This document shows positions 8,666 through 17,480 of a stretch of DNA of 36,775 nt, in pieces (positions within the stretch are counted from its first letter, which is position 1; the number at the start of each line of letters is the position of its first letter). Source of the DNA: Bryobacterales bacterium (lineage in GTDB: Bacteria > Acidobacteriota > Terriglobia > Bryobacterales > Bryobacteraceae). The notes beneath the pieces are model-generated. The model made no database searches and was not told where the DNA came from. It was given only the letters and a program-made list of their open reading frames with translations. The stretch covers positions 480-37,254 of the forward strand of contig PLFE01000163.1 in assembly GCA_003136675.1 (NCBI GenBank). Reading direction: 5' to 3'. A program made the translations under genes and the position numbers.

Positions 8666-9951
8666 ATTTTCCGGTTGCGCCCGCTCGCGCACTCTTTGTT
8701 TTGGCCGTCGTCGTGGCTCTGCCCCTATGCACTTTGATCGGCCTCGACCCGGCGCGCGCGGCGGTTTATCAACTGGTCCTACTGGTCCTCGCTGCCGCAA
8801 CTGGATTGGATGCCTGGTTCGGATTGCGTGGTGTGGAGCGGTACTCAGCCTCCTCACCGCGGGTGGTTCGGGTTACTCAGAATGTCCCATCGGAACTGCC
8901 GGTTGCCATCGAGTGTAAGTCCCGCTTCAGGGTGAGTGTCGAAATGCCGCGAGGTGTCGAAACCCTGAGCCCACGCATTGCGGAACTCCCCGGCGCTGGC
9001 ATCCTCACCATCAAGTTCACCGCGCGCGAACGCGGCGAACACCCCATAAGCCGTTGTGACCTTGAAGTCAAATCGCCCGCCTCTCTCTGGTTAGTCCGCC
9101 GCACCTTGCCCATCGAAACGAAGCTACGCGTCTATCCCGACATGCGCGGAGATAAGACCGCCGCGGCCTTGCTGCACCGCCGCGACCCAGGTAGTCACCG
9201 TTTTCGCCAACTCGGGCGTGGGCGTGAATTCGAACGCTTGCGAGACTATCTGCCCGGTGACACCTTCGACGAAGTTTCGTGGAAGGCAACGGCACGGCGT
9301 GGACGCCCCGTCGTGCGCGTGTTTCAGATCGAGCGAACGCAGGATGTCTACGTCGCCCTCGATGTCTCGCGTCTCAGCGGGCGTCATGGCGCCATCGAAG
9401 ATTTCGTCAAAGCATCGCTCCTGCTGGGCCTCGCCGCCGAAAGCCAGGGAGATAAATTCGGCCTTGTGATCTTCAGCGACCGCGTACATTCGTTCCTCCG
9501 CGCGGCGCAGGGCAAGCAGCAGTATGCCGCATGCCGCGACGCGCTGTATCGCGTCCAGCCGCAATCCGTCTCGCCCGACTTTGCCGAGCTGTTTACTTTC
9601 CTGCAATTGAATCTGCGCCGCCGCGCCCTGGTGATCTTCCTGACTGCGCTCGACGACCCGCTTCTCGCCGAAACCTTTTCGCGCGATCTGACCCTGCTCA
9701 CCCGCAGGCACCTGGCGGTCGTTGCCCTGATGAACGATCCCGACGTGCAGCCTGTGTTTGAAGGCCCGGCCGCGAGAGACACCGCGGACGTCTACCGCGG
9801 TCTGGCCGGACATCTCGTATGGAGCCAGCTTCGCGAGACGGAGAAAAAACTCGAGCGCCATGGCGTCATCATCGCCAGAGTTGACCCCGATCGCGTCGGC
9901 GCGCAACTCGCCGGTGTCTACGCCAACATCAAGCGGAGACAACTGCTATGA
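8662..9951 (+). CDS. DUF58-domain protein (MoxR partner)
   Basis: This 429-aa protein has two N-terminal membrane helices in its first ~50 residues. A beta-rich region follows, then the DUF58 signature around residues 185-215 (FRQLGRGREFERLRDYLPGD, then DEVSWKATARRG). A vWA-like part carries the metal-site motif DVSRLSG and later LTALDD. DUF58 proteins are membrane-anchored clients or partners of MoxR. It overlaps MoxR by 4 bp and the next gene by 4 bp, so strict co-expression is expected. Confidence 0.93.
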   Translation: MNFPVAPARALFVLAVVVALPLCTLIGLDPARAAVYQLVLLVLAAATGLDAWFGLRGVERYSASSPRVVRVTQNVPSELPVAIECKSRFRVSVEMPRGVETLSPRIAELPGAGILTIKFTARERGEHPISRCDLEVKSPASLWLVRRTLPIETKLRVYPDMRGDKTAAALLHRRDPGSHRFRQLGRGREFERLRDYLPGDTFDEVSWKATARRGRPVVRVFQIERTQDVYVALDVSRLSGRHGAIEDFVKASLLLGLAAESQGDKFGLVIFSDRVHSFLRAAQGKQQYAACRDALYRVQPQSVSPDFAELFTFLQLNLRRRALVIFLTALDDPLLAETFSRDLTLLTRRHLAVVALMNDPDVQPVFEGPAARDTADVYRGLAGHLVWSQLRETEKKLERHGVIIARVDPDRVGAQLAGVYANIKRRQLL

Positions 9952-10931
9952 TCCTCGATCTCGCGCGTTTTATCGAATCCGAGCGCGTCTACTGGGAAGA
10001 ACTGCGCACCACTCTCGATCGGCTGAATGAGAACCCCGATACGCGCCTGACCCTCGATCAAGTTACTCGCTTCCACTATCTCTATCAAAGGAGCGGTGCG
10101 GACCTCGCCCGCATCGGTTCTCTCTCCACGCGTCCGGAAGTATTCGGCTATCTTGAATCGTTAGTGGCTCGTGCTTACACAGAGTTACATGATGCGCCGC
10201 AGCACTCTCGATTCTCGTTCTGGCGATTTCTCTCTCAGGGATTTCCCCAGGCCTTTCGCCGGAACATCCGGGCATTCGCGCTCTGCCTGGTCATTACAAT
10301 CGTGAGCGCCGGATTGGGCGCGGGAGCACTCGCGCTCGACTACGACACCAAGAGCGTGATGATGCCCTTCTCGCACTTGAATCGAACGCCGGCGCAGCGT
10401 GTGAAAGAAGAAGAGACGGCCAGGCAAGACCGCATGGCGGGACGCCACAGCACCTTCTCCGCTCAGCTCATGACCCACAACATACAAGTTGGCGTGCTGA
10501 CCCTTGCGCTGGGTATGACCTGGGGTCTCGGCACCATCGTTATGTTGTTCTATAACGGACTTACTTTGGGCGCCGTCGCGTTTGACTATATCCACGCCGG
10601 ATACACGCCCTTCCTGCTCGGCTGGCTCTTACCTCATGGTGTAGTCGAGATCCCCGCAATCCTGGTTGCGGGGCAAGCCGGCTTCGTGCTGGCTCACGCG
10701 TTGATTGGCTGGGGGGACGACACCCCGCGCGCCGCGCGCTTAACGATGGTTCGCGGGGATGTATTCACTCTGGCAGGCGGGTTCGCGGTGATGCTGGTCT
10801 GGGCTGGAATCATCGAAGCTTTCTTTTCTCAGTATCATGAGCCGGTATTGCCGTACCCCCTGAAGATCGCATTCGGGTTGGCGGAGTTGACGCTGCTCAC
10901 CCTCTACCTCTCGCGCGCAGGGCGGAAATGA
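9948..10931 (+). CDS. SpoIIM-like (stage II sporulation protein M family) membrane protein
   Basis: This 327-aa protein has a ~100-residue soluble N-terminus (LDLARFIESERVYWEEL). Several helices follow, including the family hallmark around residues 180-215 (MTHNIQVGVLTLALG followed by YNGLTLGAV). The name comes from Bacillus SpoIIM, which works with a peptidoglycan hydrolase during engulfment. In non-sporulating bacteria this family occurs beside MoxR, DUF58 and RDD genes and has no proven role. It has an ATGA overlap on both sides. Confidence 0.9.
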   Translation: MILDLARFIESERVYWEELRTTLDRLNENPDTRLTLDQVTRFHYLYQRSGADLARIGSLSTRPEVFGYLESLVARAYTELHDAPQHSRFSFWRFLSQGFPQAFRRNIRAFALCLVITIVSAGLGAGALALDYDTKSVMMPFSHLNRTPAQRVKEEETARQDRMAGRHSTFSAQLMTHNIQVGVLTLALGMTWGLGTIVMLFYNGLTLGAVAFDYIHAGYTPFLLGWLLPHGVVEIPAILVAGQAGFVLAHALIGWGDDTPRAARLTMVRGDVFTLAGGFAVMLVWAGIIEAFFSQYHEPVLPYPLKIAFGLAELTLLTLYLSRAGRK

Positions 10932-11698
10932 CGGTCGAACGCCAGGCGCGCGTCACCATCGAGACGCCTGAAGGTATCTCATTTTCGTACCCTCTTGCCG
11001 GTCCGGTTACAAGGTTCGCGGCGTGGGCCATCGATGCGCTTGTCATTTTCACCGTGTTGTCGGCCCTGTCGAAGGCCGTCAGCATTGTGGCTCCTCTGAC
11101 GCCCGGTGTGGCAACTGCCTTCGGCATCATCGGCTACTTTGTCGTTTCAATTGGCTACGGCATGTTTCTCGAGTGGCGTTGGCGAGGCCAGACCATCGGA
11201 AAGCGCCTCATGCAAGTGCGCGTGATGGATGCGGAAGCGCTACGGCTGACCTTCCAGCAGATTGCGATTCGAAACCTGTTACGAGCGGTGGATTCACTGC
11301 CCGCGCTTTACACTGTGGGCGGTGTCGCAATGGTGCTTTCAAAACACGCGCAGCGACTGGGTGACATGGCGGCGGGAACCATAGTGGTGCGCCAGTCACG
11401 AAGCGGATTGGAAATTCCCGACACCATCCGCACAGGTAAGTACAACTCATTTGCGGCCAGCCCCCACTTAGTAGCCAGACTGCGACAAAAGGCCCCGCTC
11501 GACTTGCTCGCTATCGCCGTGAATGCCCTCGAACGCCGCGACCAGTTTGAGCCCGACCGGCGCCTGGAACTCTTCCGCGACCTTGCGCGAAAGTTCCGCG
11601 ACATCGTGACCTTTCCCGAAGAGGCCAGCGCGTTCTTAACCGATGAACAGTATGTCCGGGGACTTGTGGATGAGATGACGCGCGTCCGCCGGCGCTGA
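10928..11698 (+). CDS. RDD family membrane protein
   Basis: This 256-aa protein has a short N-terminal strand region (VTIETPEGISFSYPLAGPVTRF). The RDD domain follows, with R and D in the first helix (RFAAWAIDALVIF), the GQTIGKRLMQVRVMD segment, and the final Arg-rich helix (RLGDMAAGTIVVRQ). A ~90-residue soluble tail full of charged residues comes after. It is the last gene of the ten-gene operon and overlaps the SpoIIM-like gene by 4 bp. SpoIIM plus RDD next to MoxR/DUF58 is a recurrent gene pair. Confidence 0.92.
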   Translation: MTVERQARVTIETPEGISFSYPLAGPVTRFAAWAIDALVIFTVLSALSKAVSIVAPLTPGVATAFGIIGYFVVSIGYGMFLEWRWRGQTIGKRLMQVRVMDAEALRLTFQQIAIRNLLRAVDSLPALYTVGGVAMVLSKHAQRLGDMAAGTIVVRQSRSGLEIPDTIRTGKYNSFAASPHLVARLRQKAPLDLLAIAVNALERRDQFEPDRRLELFRDLARKFRDIVTFPEEASAFLTDEQYVRGLVDEMTRVRRR

Positions 11699-11727
11699 AT
11701 GTAGAATAATTCAGAGGTAAAAACTCG

Positions 11728-12183
11728 ATGATCCGCGTAGAGGTGAATGGGGAAGAGCGTCAGTTCGAAGGCGATCCGGATATGCCGCTGCTTTGGTATC
11801 TTCATGATCTGCTGGAGTTGACGGGCACGAAGTTCGGCTGCGGCATGGGCCTGTGCGGGGCGTGCACGGTCCATCTGGACGGCGCTGCAACGCGCAGTTG
11901 CACCATCCCGATGAAGCGTGCTGAAGGCAAATCCGTGGTGACGATCGAAGGGTTGCACATCCCCGGCGATCATCCCGTCCAGCAGGCGTGGCGCGAGATG
12001 AATGTGCCGCAATGCGGCTACTGCCAGAGTGGGCAGATCATGCAGGCGGCGGCCCTGCTGCGCGACAAGCCGAAACCTACCGACGCCGATATAGACGAAG
12101 CTATGCAGGGCAATATTTGCCGGTGCGGCACCTACCAGCGGATTCGCGCCGCCATCAAGTCAGCGGCGGGGGTGAGAGCGTGA
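11728..12183 (+). CDS. iorA: [2Fe-2S] small subunit of a molybdenum hydroxylase (IorA-like)
   Basis: This 151-aa protein has both iron-sulfur sites of the family: a plant-ferredoxin-type site (C38, C43, C46, C58) and a C-terminal helical site (C96, C99, C131, C133, the latter in NICRCGTY). It carries electrons from the molybdenum site of the partner subunit to an external acceptor. An AGAGG ribosome binding site lies ~10 nt before the ATG. A TAGAAT hexamer at 11702 could be a -10 element, but no -35 is clear. The stop overlaps the next gene's GTG start, so the two subunits are translationally coupled. The symbol reflects family resemblance, not a known substrate. Confidence 0.9.
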   Translation: MIRVEVNGEERQFEGDPDMPLLWYLHDLLELTGTKFGCGMGLCGACTVHLDGAATRSCTIPMKRAEGKSVVTIEGLHIPGDHPVQQAWREMNVPQCGYCQSGQIMQAAALLRDKPKPTDADIDEAMQGNICRCGTYQRIRAAIKSAAGVRA

Positions 12184-14408
12184 GCCCGGTTCGGAAGGTC
12201 GGCCGGCGCGGCTTTCTTGGCACGATGTTTGGCGCGGGGGCGCTGGTGCTGGGCAGTCAGATACTTCCCGTGCGCGCCAAAGCGAGCACCACCAACGCCG
12301 CTTGGTCCCCGAGCCTCTTCCTGGGCGTCGATACAGATGGAACCGTGACGATCATCGCCCACCGCTCCGAAATGGGCACCGGGATACGCACGTCGCTCCC
12401 CATGGTGGTGGCGGACGAACTCGGTGCGGATTGGAACCGCGTGAAGGTGCAGCAGGCACTCGGTGATGAGAGCTTCGGGTCGCAGGACACCGATGGTTCC
12501 TGTTCGATTCGCGACTTCTACGACCAGATGCGCGAGGTGGGCGCATCGGCGCGCCTGATGCTGGAACGCGCGGCCGCAAGCAAGTGGAGTGTGCCGGCGT
12601 CCGAATGCAAGGCGGTGAATCACGCGGTATCGCACGCCGGCAGCGGAAGATCAGTCGGCTTTGGGGAACTGGTCGCGCTGGCCGCCGCGCAGCCGGTTCC
12701 GAGGAAAGAAGAGTTGCATCTCATCAGCCCGGCTGAATTCCGTTACATCGGCAAGGGCGTTCCATTAGTGGATCTTGAAGCACTTACGACGGGCAAGGGA
12801 ATGTTCGCAATGGATGCGCGCATGCCCGGCATGGTGTTCGCTTCCATCGAACGCCCGCCTGTGTTGGGCGGAAAAGTCAATTCGGTTGATGACTCCGGCG
12901 CACGGAAGGTGACCGGCGTGAGCGGCATTGTCAGCATTCCGACCTTCAAACCTCCGCACGGATTTCAGCCTCTGGGCGGCGTGGCGGTGATTGCCGACAA
13001 TACTTGGTCCGCCATGCAGGGCAGGCGGAAGTTGAAGATCGATTGGGATCTGGGTCCGAACGCCGCCTTTGATTCTGTTTCCTTCCGTAAGGCGATGGTG
13101 GAGACTTCGCACGCCCCTCAGAAGGTGCTCCGCGATGTCGGAAATGTCGACCAGGAGTTCGCCAAGGGCGGCAAAGTGATCGAAGCGGATTACTATACTC
13201 CGCTGCTGGCGCATGTTCCCATGGAGCCACCCGCCGCCGTGGCTGAGTTCAAGGATGGTAAGTGCGTGGTGTACGCAGCCACGCAGAGCCCCGTAGACCT
13301 ACAGAATTCTGTGGCAGCGGGTCTGGGAATCGATAAGAAAGACGTCACCTGTCATGTAACGCTTCTGGGTGGCGGATTCGGGCGTAAGTCGAAACCGGAT
13401 TTCGCGGTCGAGGCCGCCATGCTTTCGAAGACGGTGGGTAAGCCGGTTAAAGTAGTCTGGTCGCGTGAAGACGATGTCCGGTTCGATTATTACCATTCCA
13501 CGGCGGCCATGTACATGAAGGCTCAACTGGATCACTCCGGGAAGCCCACCGCGTGGCTGCAGCGCAGCGTCTTTCCGCCCATTGGCTCTACCTTTGCGCC
13601 GAACACGACTTATGGCGATGAGGGTGAAATGGCGATGGGTTGGACGGACGTGCCCTTCGAGATTCCGAACCACCGCGCGGAGAACGGTCCGGCGGAGGCG
13701 CATGTGCGAATCGGATGGCTACGCTCGGTTGCGAATGTCTACCATGCGTTCGCCGTGCAGTCGTTCGTCAACGAACTGGCTACCGCGGCCGGCCGCGATC
13801 CTATTGATTATTTCCTGGAGTTACTGGGCGAGCCGCGGAAGTTCGATCCGCATCCCGGCGGAAAGCCGTTTGGCAATTATGGCAAGTCGCTGGAGAACTA
13901 CCCCTGGGATACGGGCCGTTTGCGGCGCGTCGTGGAGACCGTGCGCGATCAATCCGGCTGGGGGAAGAAGAAGACCCTTGGTTTTGCCGCCCACCGCAGC
14001 TTCCTCACTTACGTCGCCGTAGTCGCCGAAGTGGACGTGAACGATCGGGGACAAGTCCGGATTCCACGTGTTCACATGGCCATCGACTGCGGGCAGGTCA
14101 TTCATCCCGATCGCGTGAAGGCGCAGTTCGAAGGAGCGGCTGTGTTCGGGACCAGTATTGCCATGCTCGGGGAGATCACGGCATCCGATGGGCGGGTGAA
14201 GCAATCGAATTTCGATAGCTACCCGGTGGCTCGCATCCACGAATCGCCGATCGAAACGCATGTACATATTGTTGCCAGTAACGAGCCACCAACGGGAGTG
14301 GGAGAGCCCGGAGTGCCGCCCATGGCGCCGGCGATTTGCAACGCGATCTTTGCCGGGACCGGGACGCGCATCCGCGAGTTGCCCGTGAAAAAGACAAAGC
14401 TGGTGTGA
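12180..14408 (+). CDS. iorB: Tat-exported molybdopterin-binding large subunit (IorB-like)
   Basis: The frame is open from 11988, but the start that fits is GTG 12180, overlapping the iorA stop (GTGA) and giving 742 aa. A twin-arginine signal (R9-R10-G-F-L) and hydrophobic stretch show export as a folded enzyme. The molybdopterin-binding regions are visible ([12 protein letters not shown] near the middle). The catalytic glutamate of the xanthine-dehydrogenase family is at about residue 709 in [10 protein letters not shown]. The Tat signal and the absence of an FAD subunit match the isoquinoline 1-oxidoreductase/aldehyde dehydrogenase type, which uses the MCD form of the cofactor and passes electrons to a cytochrome. 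The substrate is not predictable. No maturation chaperone or cytochrome is adjacent. Confidence 0.92.
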   Translation: MSPVRKVGRRGFLGTMFGAGALVLGSQILPVRAKASTTNAAWSPSLFLGVDTDGTVTIIAHRSEMGTGIRTSLPMVVADELGADWNRVKVQQALGDESFGSQDTDGSCSIRDFYDQMREVGASARLMLERAAASKWSVPASECKAVNHAVSHAGSGRSVGFGELVALAAAQPVPRKEELHLISPAEFRYIGKGVPLVDLEALTTGKGMFAMDARMPGMVFASIERPPVLGGKVNSVDDSGARKVTGVSGIVSIPTFKPPHGFQPLGGVAVIADNTWSAMQGRRKLKIDWDLGPNAAFDSVSFRKAMVETSHAPQKVLRDVGNVDQEFAKGGKVIEADYYTPLLAHVPMEPPAAVAEFKDGKCVVYAATQSPVDLQNSVAAGLGIDKKDVTCHVTLLGGGFGRKSKPDFAVEAAMLSKTVGKPVKVVWSREDDVRFDYYHSTAAMYMKAQLDHSGKPTAWLQRSVFPPIGSTFAPNTTYGDEGEMAMGWTDVPFEIPNHRAENGPAEAHVRIGWLRSVANVYHAFAVQSFVNELATAAGRDPIDYFLELLGEPRKFDPHPGGKPFGNYGKSLENYPWDTGRLRRVVETVRDQSGWGKKKTLGFAAHRSFLTYVAVVAEVDVNDRGQVRIPRVHMAIDCGQVIHPDRVKAQFEGAAVFGTSIAMLGEITASDGRVKQSNFDSYPVARIHESPIETHVHIVASNEPPTGVGEPGVPPMAPAICNAIFAGTGTRIRELPVKKTKLV

Positions 14409-14409
14409 C

Positions 14410-15192
14410 TTAGACCAAGGCCTCGAAACGCTCTCGCATCGTGGTAAGTACGGTGTCCGGATCGCTGTCCCAAATGGCGCGATTGAAAATCTCAACTTCT
14501 ACCGGACCAGCGTAGCCGGCGCTTTCCACCGCCTCGCGGATTCGCCGCAGTTCGATCACGCCATCGCCCATCATGCCGCGTCCGAGCAGCACATCCGGCA
14601 AAGGCACGAGCCAGTCCGATACATGAAATCCGGCGATCCGGCCGCTGGCCCGTGCGATCTGCGGGTAAAGATCCGGGTCCCACCAGACATGGAACGTGTC
14701 GATCACGATGCCGACGTCCAGTTGAGCGGCCAGAGCATTGGCCTCGGCGAGCGTCGTGATCACCGAGCGGTCGGCCGCGAACATAGGATGCAGTGGTTCA
14801 ATGCCTAACATCACCCCACTGGCTCGCGCGTGATCTCTGATCGCTGCAATCCCATCGGCCACCATGCCCCGGGCGGCCTTGATATCGCGATCCGGCGCGG
14901 GTCCACAGACCAGCACCAATGTGGGCGCACCGATGGCGACAGCTTGATCGATCGCTCGAAGATTGTCATCAATATTCGCCTGCCGCCCGGCCGCCGTAGA
15001 AGCCGGAAACATCCCGCCGCGGCAAAGGCTGGAGACAGAAATTCCCGCATCGCGCACCGCCTCGGTCTCCTCCAGCTTGTGGCGCCAGATTCCGATGTTC
15101 CGTATCTGATGCCTTTGACAAGCCGCCACAGCCCCACGAAGCGACAGCCGTTCGGTTGTAATCTGATTCAGACTAAGCCGTTTCAGTTCCAC
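14410..15192 (-). CDS. Sugar phosphate isomerase/epimerase-like TIM barrel
   Basis: This 260-aa protein belongs to the xylose-isomerase-like (AP endonuclease 2) barrel family. The expected metal ligands are visible in order: E in MLGIEPLHP, D and H in VIDTFHVWWD, H in GFHVSDW, and E in VEVEIFN. It starts at GTG 15192, immediately after the stop of the DUF993 gene, and is the third gene of the operon. It ends one base from the stop of the convergent iorB. A role in epimerising or isomerising a sugar or inositol derivative made by the two upstream enzymes is inferred. Confidence 0.88.
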   Translation of the reverse strand: MELKRLSLNQITTERLSLRGAVAACQRHQIRNIGIWRHKLEETEAVRDAGISVSSLCRGGMFPASTAAGRQANIDDNLRAIDQAVAIGAPTLVLVCGPAPDRDIKAARGMVADGIAAIRDHARASGVMLGIEPLHPMFAADRSVITTLAEANALAAQLDVGIVIDTFHVWWDPDLYPQIARASGRIAGFHVSDWLVPLPDVLLGRGMMGDGVIELRRIREAVESAGYAGPVEVEIFNRAIWDSDPDTVLTTMRERFEALV

Positions 15193-16326
15193 TTAGTAAA
15201 CTCCCGCCTGGGCGAGGAACAGCTTCATGCGCTGGCACGCCAGATCCGGATCGGTCAAAAGCCCCGCATCGGCCGCCTGCATCAGCACACGCGACAAGTG
15301 AATCACGGAGCGGGCGCTTTCCTTCCCGCCGAGCATCCGGAAATGCCGTTGATACCCATTCAGCCACGCCAGAAACACGATACCTGTTTTGTAATTGTAA
15401 GTAGGTGCTTCAAAGATGGTCCGCGAGAGCGGAACCGTCGGCGCGAGCACGCGATGATACTCCTCAAGATCCCCTCCATCGAGCGCCTGAAGCGCTGCGC
15501 TGGCCGCTGGCGCGATCGCATCGAAGATGCCAAGCAGAGCGTCGCTACCGCTCAGAATCAGCCCCGCATAGTCAAAATCGTCGCCTGTGTACATGCGCAC
15601 GCCTTCGGGGAGTTGGCGGCGCATTTCAATCTCAAGCGCGGCGTCGAGCAGCGAGATCTTGATCCCGTCGACTTTGGCGCGATGTTGGCTGATGATGGCG
15701 AGGCACACGTCCATCGCATCGCGCGGGTCGCTGGCGCCCCAGTAGCCCGCCAGCGCCGGATCGAACATGCCGCCCAGCCAGTGCAGGATGACTGGCTCTT
15801 CGGTGTACTCAAGAATCCGGCGGTAGACATGGTCGTAATCGCCGGGGGTTCGTGCGCAAGCGGCCAGCGCCCGGCTCGCCATGAGAATGATACGGCCGCC
15901 GCAGGACTCCACAAACTCGCACTGCTCTTCATAGGCGTGGATCACGTCGTCGAGAGTATGGGGAACGCCCGGGTCCAGATGATCCGTCCCGGCCCCGCAC
16001 GCAATTAAGCCCGCTACGGTGCGGGCTTCCGCAACGGATCGGCGGATGAGTTCCTGCGCACCCGTCCAATCGAGTCCCATCCCGCGCTGGGCAGTGTCCA
16101 TCGCTTCCGCGACCCCGAGTCCATAGGACCAAAGCATGCGGCGATATGCCATCGTGGCGTCCCAATCTATCTCTGGAGTGTCGGATAAAGGGTCTACCAC
16201 GACGTGCGCGGCGGCGAACGCCACGCGGCTCCGGATCGGGCCACCCGGAGGAATCCAATTGCGGCCATCCGGCAGCTTGCAGGGAATCAGGAGGCGGCCG
16301 GGCGCCGGTAAAAGCAACTCATGCAT
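15193..16326 (-). CDS. DUF993 family protein (dihydrodipicolinate synthase-like barrel)
   Basis: This 377-aa protein matches the DUF993 pattern over its full length: an N-terminal AFAAAHVVVDP strand, repeated barrel strands such as EPVILHWLGGMFDP, and the VDGIKISLLD segment. The lysine in that last segment sits where class I aldolases/DHDPS enzymes place the Schiff-base lysine. The family is thought to be related to dihydrodipicolinate synthase, but its reaction is unknown. It starts 2 bp after the upstream dehydrogenase stop and directly abuts the downstream isomerase. A carbon-carbon lyase step in sugar-acid or inositol breakdown is a reasonable inference. Confidence 0.85.
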   Translation of the reverse strand: MHELLLPAPGRLLIPCKLPDGRNWIPPGGPIRSRVAFAAAHVVVDPLSDTPEIDWDATMAYRRMLWSYGLGVAEAMDTAQRGMGLDWTGAQELIRRSVAEARTVAGLIACGAGTDHLDPGVPHTLDDVIHAYEEQCEFVESCGGRIILMASRALAACARTPGDYDHVYRRILEYTEEPVILHWLGGMFDPALAGYWGASDPRDAMDVCLAIISQHRAKVDGIKISLLDAALEIEMRRQLPEGVRMYTGDDFDYAGLILSGSDALLGIFDAIAPAASAALQALDGGDLEEYHRVLAPTVPLSRTIFEAPTYNYKTGIVFLAWLNGYQRHFRMLGGKESARSVIHLSRVLMQAADAGLLTDPDLACQRMKLFLAQAGVY

Positions 16327-16328
16327 TG

Positions 16329-17480
16329 TTAGAGGGCCAACTCCGGAACATTCAGCCAGCGGCGCTCGCGGCTGGATTCAAGCCCGAGTTCGGCGAGCTG
16401 CACCCCACGCGCGCCTTCGAGCAAATCATGCGGGAAGGGCGCATCCAAAGCAACGTGCCTCAGGAACATTTCCCACTGCACTCGAAAGGCATTGGCCCAC
16501 TCGGTATTATCGGGAACATTCTGCCAGTCCGCTCGAAAATCGTGCGTATTTTCGACGTCCGGATTCCATACCGGACGCGGCGTCGAGACGCGATGCTGCG
16601 TCTTGCATCCACGCAACCCGGCAACCGCGCTACCGAGTGTTCCATCCACCTGCAGAACGAACAGCTCATCACGGTAAACGCGCGTAGCCCACGAAGAATT
16701 CATTTGCGCGACGACGCCGCCGGCGAGTTCAAAGCAGCCAAAAGCCGTGTCATCCGCCGTGGCGGCATAGCGCGCCCCACGTTCATCAAATCGCTCGGGG
16801 ATATGAGTCACGCCCAGACACGAGACGGACCGCACAGCGCCGAACAGGTGATCGAGCACATAGCGCCAATGGCAGAACATATCGAGGATAATCCCGCCGT
16901 CTTCCTCTTTACGATAGTTCCACGACGGACGCTGAGCAGGCTGCCAATCGCCCTCGAAGACCCAGTAGCCGAATTCCCCGCGTACTGCCAGAATGCGGCC
17001 AAAGAATCCGGAGTCGATCAGACGCTTCAACTTCCGCATGCCCGGCAGAAACAGCTTGTCTTGAACCACGCCGGACTTCACTTGATGCTGCCTGGCGAGG
17101 CGCGCCAGGGAGAGCGCGGCATCCAGCGATGGGGCGATAGGCTTCTCGCAGTAGACATGCTTACCGGCCACGATCGCCTTCCGAACCGCCTCCACGCGGC
17201 GCCCCGTGGTCTGCGCGTCGAAGTAGATCGTGTCGCCCGCATTGGCGAGGCACTCTTCGAGACTGGTCGAGATGCGCTCAATCCCAAAGCGTTCCGCAAG
17301 AGGTTGCAACCTATCTTTCGAGCGGCCCAGAAGCACCGGGTCCGGCACGAGCATCTCGCCGTTACCCAGGTCGATTCCACCTTCCGCGCGAATGGCGGCG
17401 ATGGATCGCGCCAGGTGCTGATTGGTGCCCATGCGGCCCGTGACACCATTGAGAATGATTCCTATTTTCCGACTAGTCAT
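16329..17480 (-). CDS. Gfo/Idh/MocA family oxidoreductase
   Basis: With the start at ATG 17480 the protein has 383 aa, the usual size. The open frame runs on to 17552, but that extension lacks homology. It has an N-terminal Rossmann fold (IGIILNGVTGRMG), the family's EKP motif (HVYCEKPIAPS), and a C-terminal alpha/beta domain with WNYRKEEDGGIILDMFCHW supplying the catalytic-site His. Such enzymes oxidise or reduce sugars or inositols with NAD(P). It is the first gene of the three-gene minus-strand operon. Its first ~26 bp overlap the start of the divergent Ycf48-like gene. Confidence 0.9.
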   Translation of the reverse strand: MTSRKIGIILNGVTGRMGTNQHLARSIAAIRAEGGIDLGNGEMLVPDPVLLGRSKDRLQPLAERFGIERISTSLEECLANAGDTIYFDAQTTGRRVEAVRKAIVAGKHVYCEKPIAPSLDAALSLARLARQHQVKSGVVQDKLFLPGMRKLKRLIDSGFFGRILAVRGEFGYWVFEGDWQPAQRPSWNYRKEEDGGIILDMFCHWRYVLDHLFGAVRSVSCLGVTHIPERFDERGARYAATADDTAFGCFELAGGVVAQMNSSWATRVYRDELFVLQVDGTLGSAVAGLRGCKTQHRVSTPRPVWNPDVENTHDFRADWQNVPDNTEWANAFRVQWEMFLRHVALDAPFPHDLLEGARGVQLAELGLESSRERRWLNVPELAL

